From Aristolochia californica (Eukaryota; Streptophyta; Magnoliopsida; Piperales; Aristolochiaceae), in assembly GCA_029961685.1 (NCBI GenBank), contig JARWKL010000011.1:8188723-8252722 (forward strand): a DNA stretch of 64,000 bases. Reading direction: 5' to 3'. The notes under the pieces are model-generated. The model was not told the DNA's origin and searched no databases. It saw only the letters and a program-made list of their open reading frames with translations. The translations under genes and the position numbers were made by a program. Below, in pieces: positions 1 through 10,826 of this stretch (position 1 is its first letter; each line of letters starts with the position of its first letter).

Positions 1-169
1 ACTTCTCAATCTTGTCCAAACTCTCCTCTCTCTACTCTTGGAATCTGATCTCTAAATTCCCTCTCCTTTCTCTCTTCTTCTCTTCTTCCTCTTCTTCCTG
101 TCCTTCTTCTCCTTGTCCTCTCCCTCTTTGGCTCGAGATCAATATGAATGAGTCATAAATTCTACAACA
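1..169 (+). repeat. possible 3' end of a copia LTR (fragment)
   Basis: A strongly pyrimidine-rich tract ends in a motif resembling the ends of the copia LTRs elsewhere in the window (compare 34450-34631, also CT-rich and ending in ...ATTCAACA). The left part lies outside the window. No primer-binding site follows, so the assignment rests on composition and the terminal ...CAACA only. Confidence 0.3.
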
Positions 170-439
170 GCCTTTGTAGGTTGTTTGTGCTAGAGTACAA
201 TTTGACACATTATCCTAAACCTATTTGGCTGAATCCAAGTGGACTACATTATTGGCTACTTGCTCTTCCATATTGTTTATGAGCCAACTAACCACCAATG
301 TGTCATTTTTAAACCACTTAATGTACGCACTTCTTCTTCATCAATAGGTGGTCCAAGCTTGGTTAGGTGACCTAGTAGGTCTCAAGTAATAAGAAACCTT
401 TTAATCGATTTGGACCAGGTCAAGTAATTGGGTTGCCCT

Positions 440-872
440 CTCAATGTTAAGTTGTGGAGCCTAATTAATGCCTTATGTTGAGTCGGAACACGGATCGACC
501 ACGATATATTGATTGTTGTTTCTTTAAAGGCAGTTTGGGGATTTCACTCTTGTATTGTGGTTGCCTTAATTTTCTCTTTATAATTGGAGGGCCCGCTATT
601 AGAGTTTTATCATTCATCATTTGAGGAGCATCATAAGTTGCAACCTGAGAGAGGTTAGAGAAAAACACTTGTAAGTGTGTGCGATTTCTCTTTGTAAACT
701 ATTTCATCTTTATTGTGGATTACTGTAGCAACGGAAGACAGGACGTAGTCTCACCTTGAAGCGAAAATGTTTAAATCTTGTTGTATTTTTGTGTTTGATT
801 TTCTTTTCTTCCATAATTATTAGTATCACGTGCTTTAGTTTGGAATGAGGGCACCTAATTCCTAACACTCAA
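440..872 (+). mobile_element. solo LTR of a Ty1/copia element (TSD CTCAA)
   Basis: The LTR spans 445-867, begins TGTTAAGTTGTGG and ends CCTAACA. It is flanked by perfect 5-bp duplications CTCAA at 440-444 and 868-872. The 3' part contains an ACAGGACGTAG motif and a thymine-rich tail of a kind common in Tork-type copia LTRs. No internal domain is attached, so this is a solo LTR left by LTR-LTR recombination. The duplication and termini are seen directly; the Tork-like label is recognition by memory. Confidence 0.8.
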
Positions 873-1537
873 GAGTATAATGGTGATCTTGAGGATGCCA
901 CTTTTAACACCAATATGTTCTTCAACCATTGCAAAAAAAAATTGGTTATGATCTCTTCAACAAATGATGAGAGAATAAGATTCCTTACTTTTAAAGGATG
1001 GAGGAATGATGGTCAAAGGTAATGTCCAAACCTTGGTGAATTAAAAAAAAAAAGATTTCCAAAGAAGCATCAAGGAAGGAAGAAGTATCACAATGATCCA
1101 TATAATCAACTTCTTAAAAACCAACGGATTATCAAGTTTGGATCATAATAAGCACAAGAGAATGGCCTTCTAGTAGAAACAACTTTGCATGCACTTATAG
1201 TAACTCTTCATGCAAACAAATCTCAACATATAACTGATTTCAGCCTAAAACTTGAAAATTGACTGAAAAAATCCTGCCTTTACAAGCTTTTTCCAAAATG
1301 AGAGATATGAATCCCAATACTTTCATAAGGCAAAGGTACTATTCTCTAAATCATCTTCCAGAGACAAAATAAACCGAGAGCATGAAGCCATAAATGAGTA
1401 ATAATAAAAAGAACAATAACTTGTCTCGACAAGCTTCAATCTTGTTTCACAAAGAGCCTTTCATTACTAGCTATGATCATACAAGCTTTAGAGCATGATC
1501 TTGACATGGGGATCATAAATCCAATGCTCTGATTCCA
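873..1537 (-). mobile_element. decayed internal/leader region of a minus-strand copia element
   Basis: This stretch lies just inside the LTR at 1538-1947. On the minus strand it starts with a primer-binding site TGGAATCAGAGC (1526-1537), close to the initiator-Met tRNA type TGGTATCAGAGC. A minus-strand ATG around 1390 opens only a short frame. I recognise no gag or pol, so this is probably an untranslated leader or a decayed internal region. Confidence 0.45.
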
Positions 1538-1947
1538 TGTTGAATTAGGATCCCATGATTACAACCTCGAACAAGGTGGTGAGAGAAAGAGAAGAAGAAA
1601 GAGACAGGAGAAGAAGAGAAGAGAAGAAAGGAGAACAATAGAGGAGCTCAACCAAAGGGGGAGAGAGAGAGAGAGCTTGGACAAGGGAGAGAGCTTAGGG
1701 ACGAATTGAGAGAAGGGGAGAGAGACTTGATGCTCTGCCCCAAGCCAAGGGCCTCTATTTATAGTTTTTGAGAGGATGTTACAATGTCTATAATACCCTT
1801 AGGGCAATAAGCTTTACATAAGAAAAGACATAAGTAGAGATGTTCTCCTTGACTAATTACACCCTTATACCATCTTTATGAGATGACACCTTATTTACTA
1901 TCATGCCACCCCTTTTGGATGTTTGGGCTTGAATCCATCTTCTAACA
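1538..1947 (-). mobile_element. 5' LTR of a minus-strand copia element
   Basis: The sequence begins TGTTGAATTAGG and ends CTTCTAACA on the plus strand. On the minus strand it reads TGTTAGAAGATGG...TTCAACA and is followed by an initiator-Met-like primer-binding site. It has a TATA-like stretch near 1755 (CTATTTATAG) and a GA-rich block. It belongs to the same family as the LTR split between 25386-25392 and 34233-34631. The partner 3' LTR is not seen and may lie left of the window. Confidence 0.75.
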
Positions 1948-2473
1948 AATTTCAACCTCTGCATCAAAACGTCTTGATCTTCTTAATGCTTGATCAATCC
2001 CATAAACTATTAATAAATTGAAAAACAAAATATCAATTCTCCATTTAAATAATTCTTGGAAGCTACAATAAACATTGTCTTGAAAGATTAGAGTCTGGAA
2101 GACACAATAACAAAAAAGTTGTAATATTGGAGCTCATCAATAAAAAAACAGAAGCAAAATTGACTAACAAGTGCTAACGAGGGCATTCTGCTAATCTTAA
2201 AAAAATATGGGAATACCACCGCTTAAGATTCATAAATTAATCTCCAGTTTATTTTGAGATGTGGCGACATTCTCTTCTCAAAATAACCAACACCATTTAC
2301 AAGTGCAAACTGATAGATAAACCTACACAGGACATAAATTATAAGTGGCATCCAATTCTTACATGTTAGTTGCATCCACAACAGCAACATGGGAAAAGAA
2401 ATTCGATGGTGACTTTTTGTGGCCATCCATGAAGATAAGAAGTTGAACAATTGAAAATTTTGAATTTCAGTAC
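1948..2473. other. AT-rich stretch without recognised gene
   Basis: AT-rich DNA between the LTR and the CDC48B-like exon remnants. The open frames here are short and low-complexity, and nothing is recognisable. Confidence 0.5.
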
Positions 2474-3311
2474 CTGATGAAGGTCATGTGAGCATTGCAT
2501 TCTCGGGCAACAACATGGACCAAGCTTGTCTGGAAAAGAATAATTGTTTGGATGAGAATAAAATAGGTAGAAGATGACAAAAAGGTCAAATAAAAGGGTA
2601 AACTTCTCCTCTAACCATGGTAACCTATCTTTCTTGTTCCTTTTTTTTTCAAGCACATTACTTGAAGAAGGAGGTACATTTGAGTAACAACTAAGTCTAT
2701 GTAAACCAAAGAAACATAGGTAATTATTCCAGAAAAAAAAGAGAACCAAGTGATATTCAGGTCAAAGAGAATTGAAGATGTCAAAAAAGCTTCACAAAAA
2801 GTAGCATGGGCAAAACTGATGGATGCTAATAGGCATTGCTGAGGAATTCACTAAATAGACAGACCTCCATCATCGCATATAAAAATATTTTCACATAATC
2901 TAATATGAAGCACAAATGCAGCAGAAAGATTTGAAAGAAATATAAAAAAAAGCCAATACATGAAACAATTTTTTTTAAAAAAAAGAGAGTAAAGAACCAT
3001 ACTTTTCCAGTCCCAAGAGGGCCATGTAGAAGCAATCTTCTTGGCCACTAAAGAATATCCAATACTAGAGAAAAATGTCCCAAAAATTAGTATAAAATGA
3101 AGATGTAATCAAGTATGAAAAGTTAGGAGAAACTATCACGATTACAAAATAGTAATAATACATTTACTCTAAGACCGACTTTCCTCACTTCTCTTGAGTA
3201 CACATGAGCGTAAATGGTATGTTCTCTAAGAGCTTGAAGAGCTCGTTTGTTTCCTCCTATAGCATGCTCTACTTTCCAATTAACCTTCTCATTACTTCTG
3301 TGGTGATGAGC
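2474..3311 (-). pseudogene. CDC48B-like AAA ATPase gene fragment
   Basis: Three exon-like blocks lie in order on the minus strand. Block 3168-3311 encodes a segment with HAIGGNKRALQALREH, like the region before the first AAA domain. Block 3003-3047 encodes WPRRLLLHGPLGTGK. Block 2474-2529 continues with TSLVHVVARECNAHM. Together they give a Walker A motif GPLGTGKTS. The blocks are bounded by plausible GT donors and AG acceptors and join in phase. This matches the N-terminal AAA domain of plant CDC48 homolog B. The Walker B, the second AAA domain and the C-terminus (which should lie below 2474) are not recognised, so this is a truncated copy. A further exon-like piece at about 3478-3640 is unassigned. 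CDC48-type ATPases remodel ubiquitylated or membrane-bound proteins; this fragment cannot make one. Confidence 0.7.
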
Positions 3312-3964
3312 CTAGAAAGTGAAGTAGCAGCTTCTCAAGGTTGTAGAAAGTCAAATCAAAAGAGGCCAGAGAAGTTTTAAAAAGTGTGCAATCACATATG
3401 GAAAAAATTTAAGAAGAAACTGGGAAAAAATTAGAAACATATTGAAGGGAATCAAATTGGGAAGGATCAACTTACCTGTCTATTTTGTGACTTCTGTCAA
3501 CAATGTCCTTGGCAATCCCCAAATCTGTTGGAGAGACAAAGAAATCAAGGACGTCGGAAGATGAACAAGGCAGAAAAGTTGAGAAATGATTGAAATAGGC
3601 AACATTGCTGGTTATTGTTGAAGGAATATCGAATTCTGAAGGCAGAGAGGTGGAGTCGTGGAATGGTTGTCTTATTTTGTCGTCTCAACAAAACCCAAAG
3701 AGTCAAAGATGACAAACTACTGAAGGTTGATACCCCTCCAGCTCCACTCTCACTAGTTTAAGTAAATGAATCAGCTTGCAAACTGGCGAACTGAACCATC
3801 GCTCGTTCGAGTTTGGATTGTTTACTTAAACGAACCCGATCCCAATCTCGAATTCAATTCGAGATCAGAATAATTCGAACCGAACCGAGCCTGCATTGAG
3901 TCTAGCTTGAGCTATTCACGAACTGGCTCACTTCGATGCCACCCCTAGTCACAACCATAATTAT
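3312..3964 (-). other. possible upstream exon remnant and unassigned DNA
   Basis: About 3478-3640 (minus) holds an open stretch including DVLDFFVSPTDLGIAKDIV, followed by a GT donor-like site, so it could be an upstream exon of the same gene. I do not recognise it as part of CDC48B. Around 3780-3920 is low-complexity DNA rich in CGAAC/TTCGAG, probably an old repeat. Confidence 0.3.
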
Positions 3965-4189
3965 TGGAAGATGGGCCCAAGCCCACATGACCAAGGACGG
4001 CCCACACTTCCAAGTGTGTGGAAGATGGGCTCAAGTCCACATACCAAGGAGAAGGCCTACAACCCACACAGTGGTGGCATGATGGTAAATAAAGAGTCAT
4101 CTCATAAAGATGATCTCATCTTCCACACACTTGGACGTGTGAGTCATCCTTGGTTATGGGGCTTGTGCCCATCTTCCAACAATAATGAT
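3965..4189. mobile_element. foldback (MITE-like) element made of inverted LTR ends
   Basis: The first ~60 bp (TTGGAAGATGGGCCCAAG...) are repeated in inverted orientation at the right end (...GGGCTTGTGCCCATCTTCC), giving long imperfect terminal inverted repeats around a core of about 100 bp. The arms match the 5' end of the copia LTR family at 35830, 50513 and 58958, and the core (GGTGGCATGATGGTAAATAAA) matches the next part of that LTR. It therefore looks like two LTR ends joined head to head. A convincing target duplication is not visible. Confidence 0.65.
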
Positions 4190-5541
4190 AGTCAAACTAG
4201 GCCAGTTGTGGATTTTTTTTTATGACAACCAGAATGCATACCATCTTAATCTTATGGACTGAACAAAGGGCAAATGACTGCTGAAAAATCATATAGTGAA
4301 ATTTTTTCATATAAATACTAAAGTGCAAGATCGAGTGATAAACTCTATAAAGAGCAATTGTGAGTTTCTTGTTTACTCATTTGAACGTTATGCTCTTCCT
4401 TTTCTATTGGCTACCTTCTTCATTCATATATGAGCATGTTAAAAGTTGGTATGGTTGGAAATTATTATTTGTGCACAATCTACAAATCTAAGTATTCGGT
4501 TATTCATGTTGATGATTACAAATTTTACCTTAAAAGGAAGAAATGGGATTGGGGATGGTGAGCATGTATCTCGTGAAGTGACTATATATGATTATTTTAC
4601 AAATATTAAGGGGATGCAATTATAGTATTCTACTAATTTGTTGTGTATTAACCTGGGGAAAGCCTAAGAAGCCAAGCTTACATGTTGGTTGAGCGTTGCT
4701 CCCTAGTTTCTTGTATCACTATACAAGGGTGTTGATGAAAACAAAGTTTTTATTTTGTTAAGAAATCTTGACACAAGCCACAAGAAAGAATGTATATATT
4801 TGAAGGGTTGTGTATGAAGTCCTGCAGAATTAGCTTTTATGCCTGCTAAAGTATATGAAACCTTGCTTGGTAGAAATAATGCTCACCCAAAAGGGAATTT
4901 TATGGTTGTGTAGATCTCAATATGGTTATACTAAATTTATTAGCTTGTTCTAATGGACCACTCAAAATCATACAAGTCGGCCTCCTAGATATTTATGTTA
5001 GGTTATTTTTTATGTGAGTCAACGAAAAGATGAAGTGAATAATTTTGGTGGAATGGATAAATTTTGTAAATAGCCTATGCCATATAATATTAGGAGGGCT
5101 TGCAACGGAGATAGAAATTAAGTCTATTGCACACTGGTTGTTTGAGAATCATGTGATATATATGTTTTTAGTATTATACTTAGTTTCAGGTGCATGCTAC
5201 GAAAATGGATAAGATTTTGAAATAGAACTAAAATGAATGATTGTACTGTAATTTACTTTATTGAGTTAGAGATTATTTGGAAACTGAAAAAAAAGATTAT
5301 TTTTACACAATTAAAATTATGTTTACATGCCTTGTGGTAGACCACTCCTTCAGAGGGGTTAAATGTTAGTCTTACATTGAGATTCCAGCATTTATGATTG
5401 TCAGAGATATGAGTTGGTGCCATCAATGTTAAATGTATGTGCAGTTACATGGCCAAATCGATGAGTTGCCCTCATTGAGGTCATTTGCATGTGTTATAAT
5501 TACTATTATGAGTTTCTCCTTTAATAGGTTTGGATAAGAAT
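4190..5541. other. gene-free AT-rich DNA
   Basis: No open frame of useful length and no recognisable domain. The sequence appears to continue beyond the chromovirus at 11915: both sides carry variants of ATTATGAGTTTCT and of a CATGCTACGA motif. It is likely one old repeat split by the later insertion. Confidence 0.4.
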
Positions 5542-5546
5542 GATTG

Positions 5547-5921
5547 TGTTAGGTTCTCTCGCCATGGATCGAGTCACCCGGCGATCTCCTCTGGTTTCCA
5601 AATTGGCTGACAAAGAATGGAAAGCTTTGGGGGTCTTAGACACCCAATGATGTAGGAACGTGAGCTTTTGAAGGAGCTCCACCCTTAGGCCTCCTTAGAG
5701 AGAGTACCCGATCTCGTCTATGCTAATTGATCAATGCTTCTTTCTTTTCATTCACTTGATGCCCTAAATAGATCAGGGAAAATGTCAAAGGTTCCATAAT
5801 TATAATTAGACCCTTATTGAACTTCAAATTATAATTAAACCCCTAAGATACTGAAATACAAGTTTAATCCATCTATCCTCTTCTCTGGTTCGCCATTCTT
5901 GATGCTATGGAGTCCATAACA
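5547..5921 (-). repeat. 3' LTR of chromovirus
   Basis: Starts TGTTAGGTTCTC and ends CCATAACA on the plus strand, and aligns along its whole length with 11534-11909. Just inside, at 5922-5937, the minus strand has the polypurine tract AGGAGGGGGGTGA that primes plus-strand DNA synthesis. This fixes the element orientation. Confidence 0.93.
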
Positions 5922-5937
5922 TCACCCCCCTCCTGAA

Positions 5938-8868
5938 GAAAGAGCTTGTCCTCAAGCTGAAAAGTGGGGAATAGAGTCTGGAAGGACTCGAGTGTCTCCC
6001 AAGAGGCTTCCACCAATTCCGCGTCTGTTCACTGAACGAGCACCTCCCATGCGTTGTTAACTCGCTTGGCTTGAAGGATTTGTGCTGGAGTGGGCATTGA
6101 CCGGCCATCTTTGAGCGGAGGCAGAGTATGCAACAGGGGAGAGTCTCCCTTGAACGGCTTGAGGAGGGAGACGTGGAAGACGTCATGTAGCTTGGAGTTT
6201 GGTGGAAGCTTCAAACGATAAGCCACAGTGCCAATACAGTGAAGAACCTAGAATGGCCCATAAAATTTTGGAGAGAGCTTATGGCGTTTGATGGCTTCAA
6301 GAGAGAGTTGGCAGTATGGTTGAAGTTTGAGCCAAAAAAATTCTCCAGGTGCAAAGGAAAGGGGACGATGTCCTTTGTCATAAGTGTGCTTCATCATGGC
6401 TTGTGAACGTCGTAAATGAAGGCGGACCTGAGCAAGCATTTCATCTCTGTCAGCTAATGCTTGGTCCAGTGCTGCTACCCGAGAAGACCCCGATTCATAA
6501 GATAGTAGACGCGGGAGGTCTCTTCCATAAACGACTCAAAAGGGGGTATTACCCAATGCAGTGTGGTATGACGTATTATAACAATACTCTGCCCATGCTA
6601 ACCAATGAACCCACTAACGGGGAGTGTTCCCCACAAAGCACTGCAAATACATCTCCAGTGTGCGATTTACCACCTCTGTCTGGCCGTCTGTGTGAGGGTG
6701 GTATGATGAAGAAAAGGCTAACTTGGAGCCGTGGAGCTTAAATAGTTCCCCCTAGAATTTACTGGTGAATATAGTATCACGGTCACTAGTGATGGTCTCC
6801 GGAAGCCCATGGAGCCGGACAATATGATCCATGAAGAGCTGAGCGACTTGTGTGGCTGTATAAGGATGGCTGAGCGCCATAAAATGTGCATATTTCGAGA
6901 ACCGGTCTACCACAACAAGAATAACCGATTTCCCTACAGAAGGAGGAAGGCCATCGATAAAATCCATTGAGTGATCTGCCCATACCTATGAAGGAAGTTG
7001 AAGGGGCTGTAGAAAGCCGGCGGGTTGTAAGGATTCAGATTTATTCCGCTGACAGACCTGACACGCGGCAATAGAATCAGCAATGACCTGCTTCATACCC
7101 CTCCAATAAAACTCCCGGCTAAGGCGGAAGTATGTTTTCTGCTGGCCCTCATGTGTACTATCATGAAAGGAGGCAATAATGGTGGGAAAGAGTGCTAAAG
7201 AAGGATGAAGATATATGTGTCCTTTATAGAGAATGAGACCTTCCTGTAGTGTCCAGTTATTGTCCTTGGAATGGTGCTCGATTTGAGCTTGTAAGGCAAG
7301 GAGATCTGGATGATGGCTAGTATCCTGACGGATTGTGTCCAGCAAGAGGGACTTGGGGTGGCTCAATGCGTGTAGGTGTGAATCCCCCAGTTCTCTACGT
7401 GACAAGGCGTCTGCCCCACGATTGAGATAACCCAGTTTGTATTCCACCTGAAAATTGAATCCCATTAATTAGCTGAGCCAATGTTGTTGTGGGGATGTAG
7501 TAAGGCGCTGCTCCAATAAGTATTTGAGGCTACAGTAGCCTGTCCAGATCATAAAAGGTATGCTCCACAGATACAGCCTCCAATGCTTCACGGCTTTGGC
7601 TAAACCGATGAGTTCCTTTTTGTAAGTGGCTATCTTGTGATGGTGAGGAGCGAGGTGGCGGCTGAAATAAGCGATGGGGTGTCCCTATTGCTGTAAGACG
7701 TCACCTATGCCTCCCTCGGATACATCGCATTCTATTATGAAAATTTTGGCAAAGTTTGGCAATTGAAGAACTGGAGCTGAATCTAATGCTTGTTTCAATT
7801 GGTGAAACGATGAGTCCGCCAACTGAGACCACTGAAAGGCATGCTTCTTCAATAAATTGTGCAACGGTGCTGCCAGCTGACCATATTCTTTTATAAATTT
7901 TTTATAATATCTTGCGAGACCAAGGAACCCTTTCAAAGTTGTGACGGAGTGAGGTGTGGGCTATTCCATAACAGGTTGTATCTTGCTGAAGTCCGGTTTC
8001 ACCCCAGAGGCAAAGATCACATGCCCAAAATAAACTACTTCAGAAGTGGCGAAGTCACATTTGGCTCTATTGAGAAATAAATGGTGTGCTTGGAGAATTG
8101 TGAAAACCTGTCGCAATTGGTGCAAATGTGCTTCCCAAGTTTTGCTATAGACCAGTATATCGTCAAAAAAAACTAAGACATGCTTCCATAAGAAAGAGTG
8201 AAATACCTCGTTCATAAGCGCTTGAAAGGTGGACGGGGCATTGGATAGCCCAAATGCAATCACTTCTCATAGTGACGATGGTGGGTGCGGAAGGCAGTTT
8301 TTTCAACTTCCTCCTAATAAACCCGAATCTGATGGTATCCAAATTTCAAGTCCAGCTTGGTAAATAATTGAGATCCGTGTAGCTCGTCCAATAATTCATC
8401 TACCACCGGAATTGGAAATTTATCTTTGATGGTGCGAGTATTGAGTTCACGGTAATCCACACAAAAGCGCCAAGATTTATCTGATTTTTTCACCAGCAAT
8501 ACCGGGGACGAGAAGGGGGAATGGCTAGGCTGAATAATACCCTGTTGGAGCATTTGTTGATATTGCCTTTCTATCTCATCTTTTTGCACATGTGGATAGC
8601 GGTAGGGACGCACTACCACTGGTTTTGTGACCATCTTCAAACGAATTCTGTGATCACGAGCTCGTATAGGCGGGAGATCTAAAGGTTCCTGAAATAAATC
8701 GGTATATTTGGCCAACAATGAAGCTAAGTTATCCTGCTCTGAAGGACCCACGGAAAGTATCTGGAGAGTGCATGGGCACTGGGCGCTAGTGCCCTAGAGG
8801 GTGATCGGATGGCTGTCCTGTGTAAAATTCATGGTAAGGGATTGGAAATCCCATAAGATCGGACCCAA
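5938..8868 (-). pseudogene. chromovirus pol: RT, RNase H, integrase, chromodomain
   Basis: Decayed pol of the GATTG chromovirus. RT is in two open pieces. 8314-8751 includes WRFCVDYRELN and LFTKLDLKFGYHQI. 7961-8263 carries FFDDILVYS, the catalytic box with Phe in place of the usual Tyr. RNase H starts at 7685-7936 (FIIECDVSEGGIG). Integrase has an HHCC zinc-binding module at 6986-7465 (ending CQVCQRNKSE) and a core with MDFIDGLP and two Asp residues at 6752-6967. The C-terminal part is at 6029-6439 (KLHDVFHVSLLKPF). A chromodomain follows at about 5938-6110, ending LEDKLFLQEGG, where a stop replaces the expected Trp after LVQ. Several stops and frameshifts separate the pieces, so no functional protein is possible. 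Confidence 0.9.
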
Positions 8869-9299
8869 TCACTGCAGCCATTTAATGCCCAATACCAAGT
8901 CAAAACCAGCCTGTAGTATGACCAAAAAATCCGCCACAAAGGAGTGACCCTCAATAGTAAAGGGCATTGCTGAACAAAAGCCGACAGTGGTGACCTTGTC
9001 ACCTTTGATAAATCGAGGAGTTGGTGTAAAATCTGGTGGTGGTGTTGTAGAGGGGGTGTGGGGTTGAGGCCGTGGGGTAGTGGAAAAAGGGCCAGTGGCT
9101 TGTGGCCGAGGGTGCCATGGGGGACGTTTAGTTAATGAATCTTGGAAGAGGCATTGTTTGGTGTCCAATGCTCTTGCCAAATTCATGGCATGGGCTGGGA
9201 GGTGGGGGCTTCCAATTCCACTTCTAGGTGAAGTGGTTCCACAAGGCCAGCAGTGAACAAACTGACATAAAGTTCAGGGTGCGCCAATTGACTTGCACG
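8869..9299 (-). pseudogene. chromovirus gag C-terminus fused to protease remnant
   Basis: The reading begins in the 91-bp copy at 9209-9299 (FTAGLVEPLHLEVELE, typical end of a chromovirus capsid region). After one stop it continues in 8869-9186 with a proline-rich linker and then the second half of the protease (GFDLVLGIKWLQ). The CCHC zinc knuckle and the protease catalytic D-[ST]-G motif that normally lie between are absent: the linker passes straight into FIKGDKVTTVGF. This points to an internal deletion. It cannot encode an active protease. Confidence 0.8.
9209..9299. repeat. 91-bp direct duplication, copy 1
   Basis: Identical over 91 bases to 10827-10917, by direct reading. The two copies bracket the insert 9300-10826. 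Both match the end of the chromovirus gag, so one copy was created with the insertion. Confidence 0.95.
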
Positions 9300-10826
9300 A
9301 TTTTAGTTAAAAAACTTGATGTAGAATTTTAGTTACATCGACTTTTATACCTCGCAAGCGTACGAATCGTTCATGTAATCTAGCAGTAAGCGAGGGTCAT
9401 ATCCACAGGGAGGATTGAATGTTGTGTATTCTTCAGTCAACTAGCCTAACCAAATATGATGAATTAATTTAAACTAAACACTAATTATATCCTAAATTAT
9501 CAAGCAATAATTTAATTAACTACTTCCTAAATTATCAAGCAATAATTTAATTAACTACGTGCACAACAGGAAACGTCAACTTTGGATTTTATCGTGATTC
9601 GTGCCTCTCTCGAGCGCCACTTAACCACGAATCCGGATTCTCAATCCTTGAGTCTAGCCCCTCTCGGTCGTGTAGAGTTAAAGACAGAAATCGGATTAAA
9701 ATACCAAAATCCAACCTCAATTATAATCTTACCCTAATTAACTAATTTAATCAAATATCAAGAAAACAAATCTTAAATAAACCTTAATTATCAAATCAGA
9801 TTCAATTAACATTCAAAACCTAAGTTCAAACCATATAAAAAATCAAATTCAATAATGACGAATTACTCCCCTTCTTCCTCCTCTCGCTCGGGCAGCAACT
9901 CGTTCTCACGGGTGCTGCGATTTTCGGAAATTGGTGGCGTCGGGTAGCAATAGTCAGTGGCCGGAGGTAGAGACGACGCCGGCGACGACGGTTAGAAGCC
10001 GACGGACGGAGGTAACGTCCGGCGAAGAGCGAAACAGAGCTAACGTTCTCTAACCGGCTCTCTCGAGTCTCGGTTGGAGTCGGAATGGCTCTGGGACTGG
10101 TCGAAATATGTAAACGACGCCGGAGGATGGTCGGAAATAAGAAGTGGCACCGGAGAAGCCCTCTCGGATCCCCTCCCGGCCTGGCGAGCGACTGTCGAAC
10201 TCACCTCGACGGAGACTCTCTCGAGCTCTCCTCGGGTTTGTTCTCAGTTGCTGGATGGCGGTGGACGGCGGTGGACGACGGTGGCGTGGCGAAAGGTCTT
10301 GGCCGGCGAACAGCGGTGGGGAACTCCTCTCGGGTCCTCCCCTGTTTTCGGTCAAAGTCCTCTGTTTTTCTCTCCTCCTCTTCTCTTTACGCTCTCCTCT
10401 CTTCACGCTCCTTTTTCCTCTTCGGGTTTTCCCTCTCGGGTCCCCCCTCTCGGGTCCCCTTTCGACCTCCTCTGTTTCGACGCCCCTCCTTTCCTTTAAA
10501 TACCATCTTGTTTATTTTAAAACAATTTGACCTAAAAATCATCTCCATTTCACTAAGGGTATTTTGGTAAATATCTCCTTCTCCACCGTAATTCTCCTGA
10601 AATTCCATAATTAAATCTATAAAAAGCATTTCAGGAAGAAATAAACCTTAAAAACAATAAAATATAATTCAGGAGAGAAAAATATACAATATCGACAGTG
10701 ATTAATGCCAAATTCAATAAATGCTCATTTCATTTGAAAACCGATAAATAACCACCTATAACACAATTATAAAGGTTATTCTATTATAATTAACTTAATT
10801 CTCATGTCAGAATATAGCATCTATCA
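9300..10826. mobile_element. 1.5-kb foreign insert in the chromovirus
   Basis: This sequence interrupts gag-pol and is unlike the rest of the element. On the minus strand it begins TGATAGATGCTATATT. The other side has a CTACATCA motif about 17 bp from the edge, so a retroelement LTR (TG...CA) with a little filler is possible. It has an AT-rich half (9300-9890) with a 35-bp tandem duplication at 9490-9558, and a GC-rich half (9890-10500). A TTTAAATACC box is at 10495. A motif ending in TCATATCCACAGGGAGG near 9390 resembles untranslated sequence of plant gypsy elements. No protein is recognised; the open frames at 10050-10629 overlap on both strands and look like composition effects. Confidence 0.6.
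9490..9558. repeat. 35-bp tandem duplication
   Basis: The unit TCCTAAATTATCAAGCAATA... occurs twice in direct succession at 9490-9524 and 9525-9558, essentially identical. It lies inside the 1.5-kb insert. Confidence 0.85.

Noticed and set aside
2223..2749. Minus-strand frames of 75 and 127 codons
   Set aside because: They overlap each other and run through introns of the CDC48B-like remnant in the wrong frames. Only the short exon blocks with splice signals are protein-like.
6349..6741. 130-codon plus-strand frame
   Set aside because: It is antisense to the integrase C-terminal part of the chromovirus pol and has no family resemblance.
10050..10629. Several overlapping frames of 80-160 codons on both strands
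   Set aside because: They fall in the GC-rich half of the 1.5-kb insert where stops are rare by composition. The translations are Arg/Ser/Pro-rich and mutually overlapping.
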